Positions 1 through 12,352 of a DNA stretch of 64,000 nucleotides are shown here, in pieces (within the stretch, counting starts at the first letter, position 1; each line of letters starts with the position of its first letter). The position numbers were made by a program, and so were the translations under genes. The DNA comes from Capra hircus. Its lineage: Eukaryota > Chordata > Mammalia > Artiodactyla > Bovidae. Location: contig NC_030808.1 of NCBI RefSeq assembly GCF_001704415.2, forward strand, positions 77,530,594 through 77,594,593, given 5' to 3'. A model generated the notes under the pieces. The model was not told the origin of the DNA, did not search any database, and saw nothing but the letters and a program-made list of their open reading frames with translations.

Positions 1-445
1 TGTTGAGAGATAAACAAAATACTGTATTAGACACTGTGAGTTGATGAAAACTGAGCTCGGATGCAGTTCTTTCAAAAAAAGTATATGCAGCCACTTGTTG
101 AAATAAGGTGTCTTGACTCTGTGTCACACTGAGTATAATGTCTCACCCTGCTGCAAGAAGAAGACAGATCCATGTATATGGTGCTTCTGTCATTTAAAAA
201 AAACCTGCAGAACTTGGTTTGTCTTGAGGAGCAGCCCTCCTTATCCCAAAGGAGAGGTTGGCTTCTAAACTGAGAATCTAACCCCAAGGTGTCAATAGTA
301 CATTTGTTCATCTGGGTAGGTAATCACATTCACCCTTCTGGAGCATGCCCTACACTGATTTGCTTTGGCACTGTTCATCCTGCATCCTACTGTGTGGACT
401 CCATCACCATCATCTTTGTATATTCAAATTCTGTCCATCTTTAAA
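1..445. other. unique sequence, nothing recognised
   Basis: I see no gene, RNA or repeat here. The only open frames are under 80 codons and lack any recognisable domain. Confidence 0.5.
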
Positions 446-646
446 GTGTTAGTCTCAGTCATGTCTGTTTTTGCAACCCTATGGACTGTAGCCCACCAGG
501 TTCCTGTGTCCATGGAAATCTCCAGGAAAGAATACTGGAGTGAGTAGCCATTCCTTTCTCCAGAGGATCTTCTCGACCCAGGGATCAAACCCAGGTCTTC
601 TGCATTGCAGGCAGATTCTTTACTGTAAGAGCCACCAGGGAAACCC
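446..646 (-). mobile_element. Bov-tA SINE
   Basis: Read on the minus strand this is a tRNA-like head (TTTCCCTGGTGGCTC-type start at the high-coordinate end, B-box-like GGTTTGATCCCTGG) followed by a BovA monomer, the structure of ruminant Bov-tA. The flanks CTGTCCATCTTTAA (431-444) and CTGTCCTTTAA (651-661) may be a degraded target-site duplication. Confidence 0.88.
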
Positions 647-1432
647 TTGTCTGTCCTTTAAGGTTTGCTTCATGTTCATATTTTCTTGGAAACGTCCATG
701 ACATTCCGACAGGAAGGAATCAAAATTTCCTAGCACTTTCATCCTGCCTTAAGGCCCTGAATACACACTGCTTTTTTTCATAGTTTCTGGTACACGTCCT
801 ACTTTCTTCATAATGACAGGATCTGTCATTCATTTTTACCCACTCGACACCAGTCCTGACTAAAGCGGACCACACAGAAGTCTAACAAATTTGCTAACAC
901 ACTTGCTGTGTTACCAAATTGTGTTATGTTACCATAACTGTGCTGATGTCATAAAGTGAATGACATTGATGATTATACAACTAGAATGATCCAGGTTGTG
1001 CTGCTTTACAAATAATTCCAAATATCAGTGATTTAGGCAGCAAAAGTTTTCTCATTCATAATGTAGATCCACTGTGGATTTATTGGTGACCCTTCTCTAC
1101 ATCACTTTGACTCAGGTATGCAAGCTGATAGAGGCTTTGCTGCGTAGACATCAGCAGTTACCATGACAAGCAGAAAGGATTATGAGGAGTCAGGTGCCAG
1201 TGTGTAAAGACTTTTGCCTGGAAACCACGAATATCATATATCAATACGATCATATTCCATTGGCCAAAGCTAGCATAAAAGGCATGTCTTATTTCAAGAG
1301 CATAAAGAAATGCAGTTATACTATGTGCCTAGAATATTCATGAATAACTCTAGTTATTACTAAAAAAGATCACAAGGAACTAACTTTCAGTCTCCAAGTT
1401 TGAACTTCTCATTCAATGGATGTGGAAGGATG
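647..1432. other. unique AT-rich sequence, nothing recognised
   Basis: No open frame longer than 60 codons with recognisable content and no repeat I can name. Confidence 0.45.
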
Positions 1433-1707
1433 GCTGCTGCTGCTGCTGCTAAGTTGCTTCAGTCGTGTCCGACTCTGTGCGACCCCATAGGCGGCAGCCC
1501 ACCAGGCTCCGCCATCCCTGGGATTCTCCAGGCAAGAACACTGGAGTGGGTTGCCATTTCCTTCTCCAATGCATGAAAGTGAAAAGTGAAAGTGAAGTCG
1601 CTCAGTCGTGTCCAACCCTCAGCGACCCCATGGACTGCAGCCTACCAGGCCCCTCCGTCCGTGGGATTTTCCAGGCAGGAGTACTGGAGTGGGGTGCTAT
1701 TGCCTTG
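1433..1707 (-). mobile_element. BOV-A2 SINE, near full length
   Basis: Two BovA monomers in tandem, joined by the AT-rich linker around 1574-1600 (GCATGAAAGTGAAAAGTGAA). A (CTG)n run at the low-coordinate end is the complement of the usual (AGC)n tail. All small reading frames across it are SINE shadows. Confidence 0.95.
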
Positions 1708-2289
1708 GCAGCTTCCACCAAAAACAAATTCTAAAATTATTAGCCTAGACCTCTGGAACAGAAATCTTGGGATCTCATCTTACCAAATTTTTAGATGACA
1801 GATTTTTTTTTTCAATAAAGTAGATCTGAGAATCCATTAAATTTACTGCATATGCAGAAACATATTGTTGTTCTTAGGGATTAAAAACATCAGAAAGCAC
1901 TATATTTAATAAATTAATTAATAACACATTAGCTAATAAATGGTGCTTTTTGTGTTTTCTATTAATGGTGTAGGCCTCCAGGAAAGACAAAAATGGAGGT
2001 GAAGATTGTCAGTGGAGTTACTTAAGGCTGAATGATTTAATCTTTAATGAAGACAAGAGGTCTGTCAAATGAAATGCTTATGATAAAATGTATCGTGTTG
2101 CTATTGACCTTAAAAGTAAGTTGTTGAACTACTGTCAAATCAACACCCATAAAAATTGAGAGATTTCTGAGATTTTCTGTATCTGTTTTGCAAAATAGAT
2201 ACAGAAAAACATGCTTTCTGCATCCAGAGATGAGGGAGCAAAAATTAAGGCTTGATAAAGAGGATAAAGGAGAAAAAGGCAGAGCTAGG
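1708..2289. other. unique AT-rich sequence
   Basis: Low-complexity AT-rich DNA. The minus-strand frame that crosses 2037-2483 runs through the adjacent SINE and shows no coding domain. Confidence 0.45.
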
Positions 2290-2296
2290 AGCAAGG

Positions 2297-2520
2297 AAGG
2301 GCTTCCCTGATGACTCAGCAGGTAGAGCCCACCTGCAACGCAGCTGACACAAGAGCTTAGAGTTCGCTGGATCCCTGGGTCAGGAGGATCCCGTGGAGGA
2401 GGCAATGGCAACCCATTCCAGTATTCTTGCCTGGGAAACCCTGTGAAGAGAGGAGCCTGGTGGGTTACGGTCCACGGGGTCACAAAGAGTCAGACAAAAC
2501 TGAACAAACTAGCGCGCAGA
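2297..2520 (+). mobile_element. Bov-tA SINE with target-site duplication
   Basis: tRNA-like head at about 2300-2400 followed by a BovA body ending in GAGTCAGACAAAACTGAACA. A direct repeat AGCAAGG flanks it (2290-2296 and 2521-2527), consistent with LINE-mediated insertion. The tRNA-like head is diverged and would not be a working tRNA. Confidence 0.92.
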
Positions 2521-2527
2521 AGCAAGG

Positions 2528-4904
2528 CACTAGGCTGGCAAGGGCAGTTGGTTTGGGATTTAAAACCACTCATCTCTCACTACTAGGACACACTAGACAA
2601 CTCAGAACAGAGGAGAACTTTCATTGTGTAGAATCTGAGAAATGGATCCTCGAGAGAACTAAACAGTACCAGAAAGTCATTTGATGGGGATGAATGGAGA
2701 AATATTATCCTGGTGATCAAGATGTTTTGTATCATACTGATTTATTAAGTCTTGTGTAAGGTCCCCAGATCAAGGTGTCATCCGAAGACCCTTGAAAGCT
2801 TCTCAAAGTCACTTCTTAAAATTAACCTTCACTCCACACATGGATGCAACTAATTCAAGAGGATATAGACGTGGAATATCTTCAGAAGCTTCCAAAGTCT
2901 CTTTATTTGCTTACAAAATTTTAAGCTACATCCATAATCCAGTATCTTCATATGTATGTTCTCCTAGTGAAGCCTCAGAGGCTCATGAAGTTCTTCTCTG
3001 AAGAATCTAGTCCCACTTTAGAACCCATCACCCCCATTTTAACCTTTTTATATATTGGGATTTTTCCGAAGATTTATTTTACAAAAGGATTTTTTAATCC
3101 TAAAATGTACTGCTGTTCTAAAATGTTAGTTAAGGAAAGTCAATTTCTTGACTCAGTAAGATCATAAAGAACTGTATACTTAGCTTAGACCAGGGTGTTG
3201 TCTCTACTTCTTTCATGTTAGGCTGAGTTCCAAGTATAAACCTTTTGAGACCAATATAGCATCAGAGTAGGACTGTAGACATTCTGAATAAACCCTGGGA
3301 CTTTCTGCTCTAATGCAGTAGTTCTGAGACTTTGTGATTTCATGATCCATAGCAAATAATGCCACTCCCCCTCTTAAGTCACCATTGTGGTACACAGTTG
3401 TCACTTTGGAGAGGACAGTTATGACCAGAGATATCCCTTAGGTATGTAGAACCTCAGTTATATCATTTTATGGGTTCTTGTTAATATAAAGAATTGATTT
3501 TAATAAGTGTCATAAAATTCTAAACTCCGTGTGAGGTATAGTTATTTATTAATGAAGGATAGAACACTGGATAGGGAAGAATTAATGTTCTTTCTTTATC
3601 GTTCAGTCAGTGTGTCTGGAGAGTCTTACACTGGAAGCTTTGATAGTTTTAAATACTAGGGTCATTGTTAAAATCTTGTGCTTTTTTTTTGTTTCCTTGT
3701 CACCCAAACCTTGCTAGTAAGAAAAACACAAAACCTCTATCATCCCTATCCTCCTAGCAGAAAACAAAATATTTTTCTGCAGCTTTATGTTCACCACCAG
3801 GCCACTTCAATCCATCTGTGTGTGATGAATTAACTTGTTTTCCATCTGATCTCCCCTATCCCTCTCTGTTCTAAATGAGAAGAATCTAGGAATTGTAAGT
3901 AGAATGCTTCTAAACAAACTTATCAAAGAGAGAAGAAATATCCTCAAACTTGTATTTTTTGCCAGGTGTCGTATGTTTTGGTCATTTAACTCTCTTGATA
4001 ACACATGTCCACTGGTTGTAACTGACACCTTTGAGTCTAAGAGAATATATCAGACAAAGGAGTTCCGCACTATGCCACTGCCGTTCTTCAGGTCTATATC
4101 TGCTGTTTCCTAAATATGAGGGCAAGGGCTACAGTGTGCTGAAATAATTGCATACAAGATTACCAGCAATTTCTCAACTTTAAGAGAGTACTATCATCAA
4201 ACATTTTGGGTTGTTTAAATGTAATTCAGCTTTCATATAAAGCTGTATATTTCTGTATGTGTATATGTTTCTAGATGACAGTGAAGTTCCAAGAATAGAT
4301 TTGATGTAACTCAAGAGTAGGTTAAGGCATAATGAGAACTAGGTTGTACTCATGATTGAGGCTGCCTTGAGATAATGAATTAAAAATCAATTCACATATT
4401 CTATAACGCATATTCTAAAAAGCACCTTCACAGAAGATGCTCTATTATTTAAGATGTTAACCTTCCAATTTGTAAATCCTAAATTATAGAAAATGGTGAA
4501 AGGGTCTTCATTTGAATAAATGAAGCCTCTGTTATAGAAGAGGCAACATCTCTGTAGATATATCTACCAGATCTATTTCATCCTGGAACAGGCCATTCTT
4601 TCCTCTCTTTATCGCCAGGTAAGATCTCCACACATACTTATAGGGCTGCAAATAACTTCTGAACGTTTCTGAATTCATACACAAACATACACACAGATTT
4701 ATGTATACAAACAAGTACCCACACAGATATATATCCATATTGGAGTTCCACATCTTAGTTTCGATCACCTTTATTCCTTTAAAGACAGTTTCAGCATGTG
4801 GTCATAGGATATTCAAAATATAAAATATCAAGTTTTCTATGTAGAAAATGGAGAAAGGTTAACAGATCAATGTTCAATAGAATATTGATAATATGAATAG
4901 CTTT
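2528..4904. other. unique AT-rich sequence, no gene seen
   Basis: About 2.4 kb in which I recognise no gene or transposon. Reading frames are all shorter than 75 codons. An old DNA-transposon relic may lie near 3300-3410 (AGTAGTTCTGAGACTTTG), but this is too weak to call. Confidence 0.45.
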
Positions 4905-5100
4905 CATATGGAGAGCAGTTTACAAATAACTCCTATTATCTCATTTGATCCTTATAACAGGCTTATCAGTAGGCAAGAAAGATGTTATTAACCCATTTTA
5001 AACATCAAGAAAGTGAAATTCAGATTCATGTTGAATATTACATCCAAACTAATACAACCAGAATTGGAATCTGGATCATCACAACTTAAATCCTATATAC
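4905..5100 (+). mobile_element. MIR SINE relic
   Basis: The order of phrases ATTATCTCATTTGATCCTTA, then TTAACCCATTTTAAACATCA, then a degraded GAAACTGAGGC-like stretch follows the MIR core. The copy is strongly diverged, as expected for a mammal-wide element. Confidence 0.65.
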
Positions 5101-6100
5101 ATTTAACTATTTCTGAAAAGTTATTGTGCCTGATATCTATATTTATATCATCTATGTCTATCTATCTCTCTTTATCCTTCTATCATCCAACAAGCTAGCC
5201 TTATAGTTGACTACACTTGAGGCTTTTCCAGGGTACCAGTGATACTTCTGTTTATACACTTTGGTAGAGAAATGGCTTCACATTTGGTTAGATTCACAGA
5301 CCTTTGACCCACAGAGTTCTACTCACGTCCCTCAGGACTAGAAATCTTTTCTACTTTCCTCAGGCACTATGATGCATTCATCCCACCAGTGTTATGTAGA
5401 AAATTTAAATACAAGTCTTTAATTTAGCAGATCCACCCACAAGGTTCCAGAAGCTTAAGTCAGCATGAGTCTTTGGGAAAATATCACTCTGGAAAAAATA
5501 GTACATGTGAGAAAAATACTGTGAATTTAGAAGCATTTGTTTTACAAACTACAGATGCAGAGTGAAAGAAAATGACATCTCACTTTGATATTAAGCATTC
5601 CTCCATAACACATCCATCTGCAACATGTTTTGCAGTCACTTACCCGCTAAACCTCACAGCACACAGATTTGCACATGGGGTACAATACAGCTGACCTCAT
5701 TTTACAGATGGAGAGAACAGAAACATGGGGGAGATTAAATGAATTTCTCAAAGTTTCCGATCAGTTTTCAATTTGTCTGCCATCGGACAGAAGTAAACTA
5801 AGTCACATTAGTCCTTTATTAAAGCTAGAAAAGGGAAAGAATATTGGTTCCAAGGTTTCTCTGTAGGAGGGGTTTGTTGACTGAGAATCTGGCTTAAAGG
5901 CAGACAGCAGGCTTGTCTTGAATCCATTTTGTAAAACCGCAGTCTTTAATTGATTTTGTATCTATTTGGGATAGGTGGGGGGGATGGCAGTGCCTTAGCA
6001 CTACTGATGACTTAAAACTGATATGAATAACCTAAATGAAATGGCCATTCCAAAGAGGGAAGCAGTTTTATAATGGAAGAAAACTTGAAATGAGAAGTAG
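5101..6100. other. mostly unique; probable MIR fragment near 5690-5780
   Basis: A short MIR-like phrase (CTCATTTTACAGATGGAGAG followed by a degraded tail) is visible near 5696-5760. Otherwise nothing is recognised. A G8 run lies in GGTGGGGGGGATGG near 5975. Confidence 0.45.
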
Positions 6101-6282
6101 AGAATTCCCTGGCTTTCCAATGTTTAAGATTTTACCTTCCAGTTCAGGGGTGTGAGTTCGATCCCTGGTCGGGGACCTAAGATTCCATATGCCTCATTGT
6201 CAAAAAACCAAAATAGGAAACAGAAGCAATACTGTAACAGATCCAATATAGACTTTAAAAAATAATCCACATAAAAAAAAAT
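6101..6282 (+). mobile_element. CHR-family tRNA-derived SINE
   Basis: Begins AGAATTCCCTGGC, has a B-box-like GTTCGATCCCTGGTCGGGGA, continues with CTAAGATTCCATATGCC and ends in an A-rich tail including CAATATAGACTTTAAAAAA. This is the layout of cetartiodactyl CHR-2 elements. The head is tRNA-derived but not a functional tRNA. Confidence 0.85.
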
Positions 6283-6390
6283 TTGAATTGAAAGATTCAT
6301 GTTTTCGTTATGGCCGTGACTTCTTAGGTAACTTTCCTTGTTACTCTGGGCTTTAGTGATTTCATCATTATAATATAGGAACAAACCAGA

Positions 6391-6548
6391 TCAGTGGTTC
6401 TCAAAGTATGGTTCTTAGGCCAGTTATATCTGCATTAAGTCAGGGCTCATCCTTTACCTACTGAATCAGAAATGCTGAGATTAAGGCCTGATACATAGTT
6501 TTTGAAACCCTTCGAGTGATACTGATGCATGCAGAAAATTTAAGGATG
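6391..6548 (+). mobile_element. MER5A-like hAT (Charlie) non-autonomous element
   Basis: Starts with the typical terminal CAGTGGTTCTCAAAGTATGG and contains a diverged middle (ACTGAATCAGAAATGCTGAG). The right terminal inverted repeat is eroded. Confidence 0.75.
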
Positions 6549-8584
6549 ATTGGATCAAAACTTCTTTAAAGGTCTTCCAGCCTTAAGATTCTGAATCCAT
6601 CATGTTATAGACATGATGAATTGCATCTTTTCAAGTAATTTTAAGGATAGTTTGGGCTCTTCAAAACACAAATTAGTTTGTTTTCAAGCTCTATGAAGAA
6701 AGTAGGTGCTAATCTTTTCTATTTTAGTGGCAGAGAAATCCAGGTACAAGCCTACAGAAATCATAGAAATCAAGATGTGAGGGAGTGACATACAATATCT
6801 CTCTTTCTTAAAATAATATTCACTTAACCTTTCTGCAGTTCAACTTGGAGCCACAGCTGGCCAAAACAGAAGCACCAGAACTCAGGGCTATGTTCCCATT
6901 TACTATGACTCTTGGCAAGACAGTATCTAACTGTAAGTTGCAACCCTCAAATAAAATATTACATTAGTTACTGATTTTACTTCACTAGAATGTTAGAGAG
7001 ACACATGAAATAATGCAAATCGTGGTTTTTCATAGTTCCTGAGAAGCGAGATACAATTTAGAAACATTTCATATGCGCAGGTCTTACAATGAAGAGCCTG
7101 AAGTCAGAGCTTTTGAAATCTCTTCCTTTGTTTAAGCATATTTCTTGACATGTACTGAGTGATGGGCAAATGCTTATGGAATCAGATTGGTCTATGTAGA
7201 TTTCCGTGGGAAAAATAAAGAAGAAGAGTTTTCCAAGTACAGATGGTCTGTGATTTAACCATGGTTTGCCTTACGATTTTTCAACTTTACCATGCTTGAA
7301 AGCAATACACATTGAGCAGTAACCGCCCCTTGAATGTTGGATCTCAATCTTCCCAGGATTAACTGTAAGTGATACAATGTGCTCCTCTGTTCTGGACAAG
7401 GGCAGGGAGCCATAGCTCCTGCTCAGTGACTCAGTCACAAAGGTAAACAACCAATACACCTACAATCATTCTGTGCCCCCCAAACCATTTGATTTTTCAC
7501 TTTCAGTAAACTCAATAAATGCATGTGATATAGTCAACACTTTTTCATAAAATAGACTCTGCATCAGATGATTTTCCTCAGCTTAGGCTATCCTAAGTGT
7601 TTGAAATGTGATTAAGTCAGGTAAGGCTAAGTTCTAATGTTCTATAGGTTAAATGCATTTTTGACTTATATGTTCAGTTTATGGTGGCTTTATCCTGATG
7701 TAGCTCCACTGCAAATCAAGGGAGATCTTTATAATCAGAGAAGCATGACAAATTCAACTGTGACCAGGGTAACCACACTTGAAGATATTCCAAACATTGT
7801 CAGAAGAGGCGCAATAAAAGAAATTGCAGATGTTTAATTTAAGGAATCAATGATACTGGTGGAATGAGATGGGCATCTTCAAATAGGTAATGAACTGGAG
7901 ATCTTCCAAATAGAAGAACATTGAAAAGTGGATACAAGTAATAGGAAGGAAGACTGTAATTCTTCTCCAGTAATCGTGAGTTTCCTATCACCAAGGTTTG
8001 TGTAGACAAAGCAGACTCCAGAGAGAGATACAGCAGAAGTGACTTAAAATGTTGAAAAGGTAACACTGGCAGTTGAGTTGTAGGGGAGGAGAATCTGGGA
8101 GATTGGTATATGCTGGTTACACTTCATTTTCTGCTCCTATGTCTAATTCATTCTTGTTAGTTATTTGCTTTATTTTGTGCCCTAGGAGATTGATGTCCCC
8201 AGAACTTATAGACTGAGCATAGTTGCCCTTTAACTTCAGGCTGGGTTTGCAAAGTGGAAGACACAGCTAAGAATTTGGAAAGTGAGAGAAAAGAACACAC
8301 TATGCATTTATCCCATTCCTACCATAACCTCTTTACTTCCATTAGGATCAGAGAGGGAAGGTCTTATTACATGAGCCCTCTTTTTATCTTCTATCTCTTA
8401 TCAGATGCCTATGACATCATTCTTGCCCTGTGTCCCTTTTAGGTGTAGGGTGGTAACTACTTTAAATGTTGCTAATCTGAGGCTGCTTCATCCCTTGTTG
8501 GTTCTCCTAACATAGTCCGTAACTATACGCACAGTTCATTTAGTAAACTCTCTTTAGCTATCATGTAGGAGTATCATGATAGAT
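6549..8584. other. unique sequence, no gene seen
   Basis: About 2 kb without a recognised gene or repeat. The longest frames are about 65-75 codons on either strand and show no domain or compositional bias of coding DNA. Confidence 0.45.
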
Positions 8585-8702
8585 GACGCTGATGGACATT
8601 AGTTTGAGCAAGCTCTGGGAGCTGGTGATGGACAGGGAAGCCTGGCGTGCTGCAGTCCATGGGATTACAAAGAGTCGGACATGACTGAGAGACTGAACTG
8701 GG
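8585..8702 (+). mobile_element. BovB LINE 3' end fragment
   Basis: Matches the 3' terminus of BovB: TTGAGCAAGCTCTGGGAGCT, GATGGACAGGGAAGCCTGG, then AAGAGTCGGACATGACTGAG. It is severely 5'-truncated, so no RT coding remains. Confidence 0.88.
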
Positions 8703-8734
8703 GAGTATCATCTGATGAGCTGGTTGGTTGCCTC

Positions 8735-8931
8735 ACATCAGGGGTTCTGAATCTGTAAATTTTATCAGAATTATCTGGGAGATTTGTTCAACAACAGACT
8801 ACTGCACCTCACCCTCAAAATTTCTGATACAATGGATTCTGGATAGAGCCCAAGAATTTTCATTTCTAACAAATTCCCAGGTTATGGTGATATTGCTGGT
8901 GTGGGGAACACATTTTAAGAATAATTATCTG
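8735..8931 (+). mobile_element. MER5A-like hAT element
   Basis: Diverged left end (GGGGTTCTGAATC), then CAAGAATTTTCATTTCTAAC and AAATTCCCAGGTTATGGTGA, which are diagnostic of the MER5A 3' half. It abuts a second related copy. Confidence 0.78.
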
Positions 8932-9100
8932 ATAGTGATTCTCAAATGTGAACTCACATCAGTATTACTTCTTGAACTACATAAAAGTACAGATTCTTGA
9001 AATCTTCTCTGGATCTACTGAAACAAACTGCATTGGAGTTGGGAGCTCTGGAATGTGCATTTCCTAAATTTTCCCAGATGATTATGATGAAGTTGGATTA
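8932..9100 (+). mobile_element. second MER5-like hAT element, head to tail with the first
   Basis: Begins AGTGATTCTCAAATGTG and carries TGTGCATTTCCTAAATTTTC then CCCAGATGATTATGATGAAG, a diverged MER5 3' half. It directly follows the preceding copy in the same orientation. Confidence 0.65.
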
Positions 9101-9404
9101 TTTCTCTAAAATGCCTCCAACTCTGAAATAGTAAAGCGAGATATGCTTATTCGGTGTCTCCTGGCTTGAGGGTAATGAGAGGTTCTGACCCTGTTGGAAC
9201 AAGGAACAAGAAGTTTATTCCTCCTCTTCCTCTAAGATCCAGATTGGCAGCTCTAGCTTTGGAAAGGGGCACCTTCTCTAAATATCATAAGGTCTGACTA
9301 CCTCACTCTTTGCTGTTTCACGTCAGTATCTGGCATGCACCTTTCTAGAGAGTGCACCCAGCACAGGGCATTTGCATCACTGGCTCTGCTATCCAATCCA
9401 CAAA
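9101..9404. other. unique sequence
   Basis: Nothing recognised. It may include the diverged upstream part of the L2 relic that follows. Confidence 0.4.
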
Positions 9405-9870
9405 GAATTTGGTGAGCTCCTTGAGGGCAGGGATTGACTTTTACCGCTTTTGAATGACCAGTGTTTAGCATTTAGCACATCTTTGTATCAGGAGAAGGCA
9501 ATGGCACCCCACTCCAGTACTCTTGCCTGCAAAATCCCATGGATGGAGCAGCCTGGTGGGCTATACAGTCCATGGGGTCACTAAGAGTCAGACACGACTG
9601 AGCGACTTCACTTTCACTTTTCACTTGCATGCATTGGAGAACGAAATGGCAACCCACTCCAGTGTTCTTGCCTGGAGAATCCCAGGGACGGGGGAGCCTG
9701 GTGGGCTGCCGTCTGTGAGGTCGCACAGAGTTGGACATGACTGAAGTGACTTAGCAGTAGCAGCAGCAGCATCTTTGTATCATCAGAACCTAGCACCTGG
9801 CCTGGCACAAACTCAGCACTACATTGTTGATGGAGAGGGGTGGGAAGATTGTTGAGCAAATGAGTGAAAT
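9405..9870 (+). mobile_element. L2 LINE 3' end, split by a BOV-A2
   Basis: GAGCTCCTTGAGGGCAGGGA at about 9414 and, after the SINE, CAGAACCTAGCACCTGGCCT at 9784 followed by degraded GAATGAATG-like repeats belong to the L2 3' end. The BOV-A2 at 9491-9769 interrupts it at the phrase CATCTTTGTATCA. Confidence 0.72.
9491..9769 (+). mobile_element. BOV-A2 SINE, full length, perfect 13-bp TSD
   Basis: Starts GGAGAAGGCAATGGCACCCC, has both BovA monomers with the linker near 9610-9640, and ends in TAGCAGTAGCAGCAGCAG. CATCTTTGTATCA occurs at 9478-9490 and 9770-9782 with no mismatch, so this is a comparatively young insertion. Confidence 0.97.
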
Positions 9871-11635
9871 GACGGAAAGGATGAATAGATGTTGCTCTTC
9901 CTCATCTTTCTATTACATCAACAGAAAATGATAATGAATTTGCCTCGTGTCTTCAGATGCTGATTTGAACAAGTAAGTTTGCTAATGCTGCGGGACTTGA
10001 AGTGAGTTGCATGGCCTCATAGATCTCTTCTGTCTCTTAACTTCTTGGTTCTACAAGCAGTTGAGAGGAATCAATCTCCCGCTGACTGACAGTTTTGACA
10101 GCTGCTGTTCTCAAGATGTCAAGCGTAATCTGTTCTGCTCCTTATCAACTTAAAACTGAACAGGGACATATGCACTGTCAGTCTTATTTGTCTCATCTTG
10201 CTCCTGATCCCCAGGCCCCTCACTCCTGCCCTGTTTTATCCCCCCTCCCTGCCCCCACCTCATGTCAGTCAAGTGCCTTTCAATTCTGCGCAATTCCAAA
10301 GCTCCTCTGCCCTGAGCTAGAAGTTGGATTAGAGCTCATCTTTTCTGAGTATTATTAAGCCCATTTAAAGTGGAGTCTCCAGCTTTGCAAACTCATAGGG
10401 CATCATAAATGTGAAACTGTTCAAATAATAAATGAATCTTTTCTCTATGTTTAGCCAAGAAAAGTGGATATTAAAATGAATAAGAGTAATAATAAAAAGT
10501 CAGCTAGCAGCATGGGTATAATTAAACTGAATAGCTCACACACACAAAAAAAAGTAAAGCTGCGAACATTGACTTCCTCTGGGACACTCCCCACTACACC
10601 CAGACCTCGCCTCAGAAAGGTATGCACCGCTTGTCATCCTAACATAAAGCAAACACCTACACTTACCCTCCGTCTGCACTAGGAAGATGGATTTGGCTTC
10701 CTAAGTCAAAAACTCTTCCATGCTTTGGAGATTGGGGTGGGGCGGGGGGAACCCACGGCCCTATCCTGGGATAGGATGTTTTTCCTATCCTCAGTAGTCA
10801 GGAAACCAGAATGCAATTCCTTGAATTGATAGGGTGGCTGGTCCTAAGGATGAGGAGCTGAGGCAGAGGTATCTGATTTACATTCAGTGTTATAAGCGCA
10901 CTTCCCACCAGCAGCAGGGTAGGTACATTTAGACATTTAAAGTTGCTTTGCAGATCACAGGAGAAACTCTTCCTTCTAGAAAATTCCACGGGAAGTAGAA
11001 ACTCTGAGTGAGCTTGGGCACCATGGGTGGGGCTGCTGCCATCTGCCCTTTCTCCCCTGCAGCCATTTAAAACTCCATGAAGAACCAGTCAACCAGACTA
11101 GGTTACACCTATCATCCTTTCTCAAGAGCTCTGGGTCCAAGTCAACCCTAGTATGAAAATTAGGAGGTATTTCCTCATTACCCTTCGTGAGGTGAGCTTG
11201 TAAGAACATAGTCTCCAGGTTATTTATCATTTGGGAACTTTGTGTGTTCATGTAACCCTTTTTCTCCAAAGACACTACTTACACAGAGGCCTCTCCTAAA
11301 ATTCTTTCCTTTTAAAGAACAGAATATTCACCAAACACTTAATATGTATATTATGTATATGATTTTTTAACTTCAATAGCTTCTCTTGTTCTTTATTTCT
11401 CTTCCCTGTACTTTTGAGACTCGCATATCTTTTATCTAGAGAAGCTAAAAGGGAAAGCCCACACATTTTCATGGACTCAGGGGATTAAAATCTCTTCTTT
11501 CTCATTAGCTTCTTCTGTAGCTCTTTTCAACTTGGCAAGAATACCTCTGAGGTGATGTATGACTTGAAGAGATTTCCCCCTTCACTTATTCAGTAATCAT
11601 TGTCAACTAGCTGGTCTTTACCAGTTTCACAGAAA
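9871..11635. other. unique sequence, no gene seen
   Basis: Contains the longest non-repeat frame of this part (about 99 codons, minus strand, 10976-11275). It has no recognisable domain, no splice-site logic I can defend and no similarity I recognise. A short CA/A-rich tract is at 10537-10555. Confidence 0.45.
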
Positions 11636-11639
11636 AGAA

Positions 11640-11768
11640 GGCCATTCAGACCAAGGTAGAGCCTTCGAGATCCTCTGCTCTAATGCTTTATTTGATAGTC
11701 GGTAGAGCTGACAAGCAGAGAGGCTGAGAACTTTGTCTAATGTCACTCAGAAAGCTCAAGTCACATTA
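11640..11768 (+). mobile_element. MIR SINE relic
   Basis: The central stretch AGAGAGGCTGAGAACTTTGT followed by CTAATGTCACTCAGAAAGCT corresponds to the MIR core (gaggctcagagaggttaag...gtcacacagc). Diverged. Confidence 0.6.
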
Positions 11769-12245
11769 CTTTAGCTTTTGTTAGAAATTTTCCGTTTTTC
11801 TCTTGTGTTATGCTTGGTATTCACAATATTAACCATATTTATCATAGAATTCTGTAAATATTAAGGCTAAATAAATCAGGATTGATTGCTTATAGTATTC
11901 CACAAACCTTCCTTATGTGAGTGATCTTGAGAATTTATTTGCCTTTTCTAGGTGTACATGTTCCTGGGAACAGGGATATTGGATGCCTTCAAGCCTTATT
12001 GCTCTTTTGTGTCATACTCTCAATGACTGATGATTATCAAGATTATTGCTGCTTCTAGTATATAGGTAGATAAGAGTTAAACAAGGATGCTTATGCACAC
12101 AGGATTCGCATACACATATTATGCTCATAAGATGATCCGTAAAAGCATGTTTGAGCTCTTGCCTTTAATATTTAATTAGTATTATATTATGATTTATTTA
12201 ATTTGGAAGGGTGAAATGGATAGAAATTGTAGAGTTGGAATTTTC
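11769..12245. other. AT-rich unique sequence
   Basis: Nothing recognised apart from general AT richness. Confidence 0.4.
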
Positions 12246-12352
12246 AGTCCTATTATTTCATCTCAGCTTTGCTATTTAATTTTACTCTATGGCTCTTAGC
12301 AAGTCATTTAATTGCAATGAGCCTCAATGATTTCACCTGTGAAATGGGGGCA
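12246..12352 (+). mobile_element. MIR SINE relic
   Basis: GCAAGTCATTTAATTGCAAT then GAGCCTCAATGATTTCACCT and GTGAAATGGGGGCAG follow the MIR core order (gcaagtcacttaacct...gagcctcagtttcctcatctgtaaaatgggg). Confidence 0.72.

Noticed and set aside
1432..1450. CTG/CAG triplet repeats, here and at 37686, 39827, 45001 and 46880
   Set aside because: They are short (4-6 units) and always sit at the BOV-A2 3' end, so they are SINE tails, not independent expansions.
10976..11275. 99-codon minus-strand frame as an exon
   Set aside because: No recognisable domain, no convincing splice signals, and similar lengths arise by chance in 64 kb.
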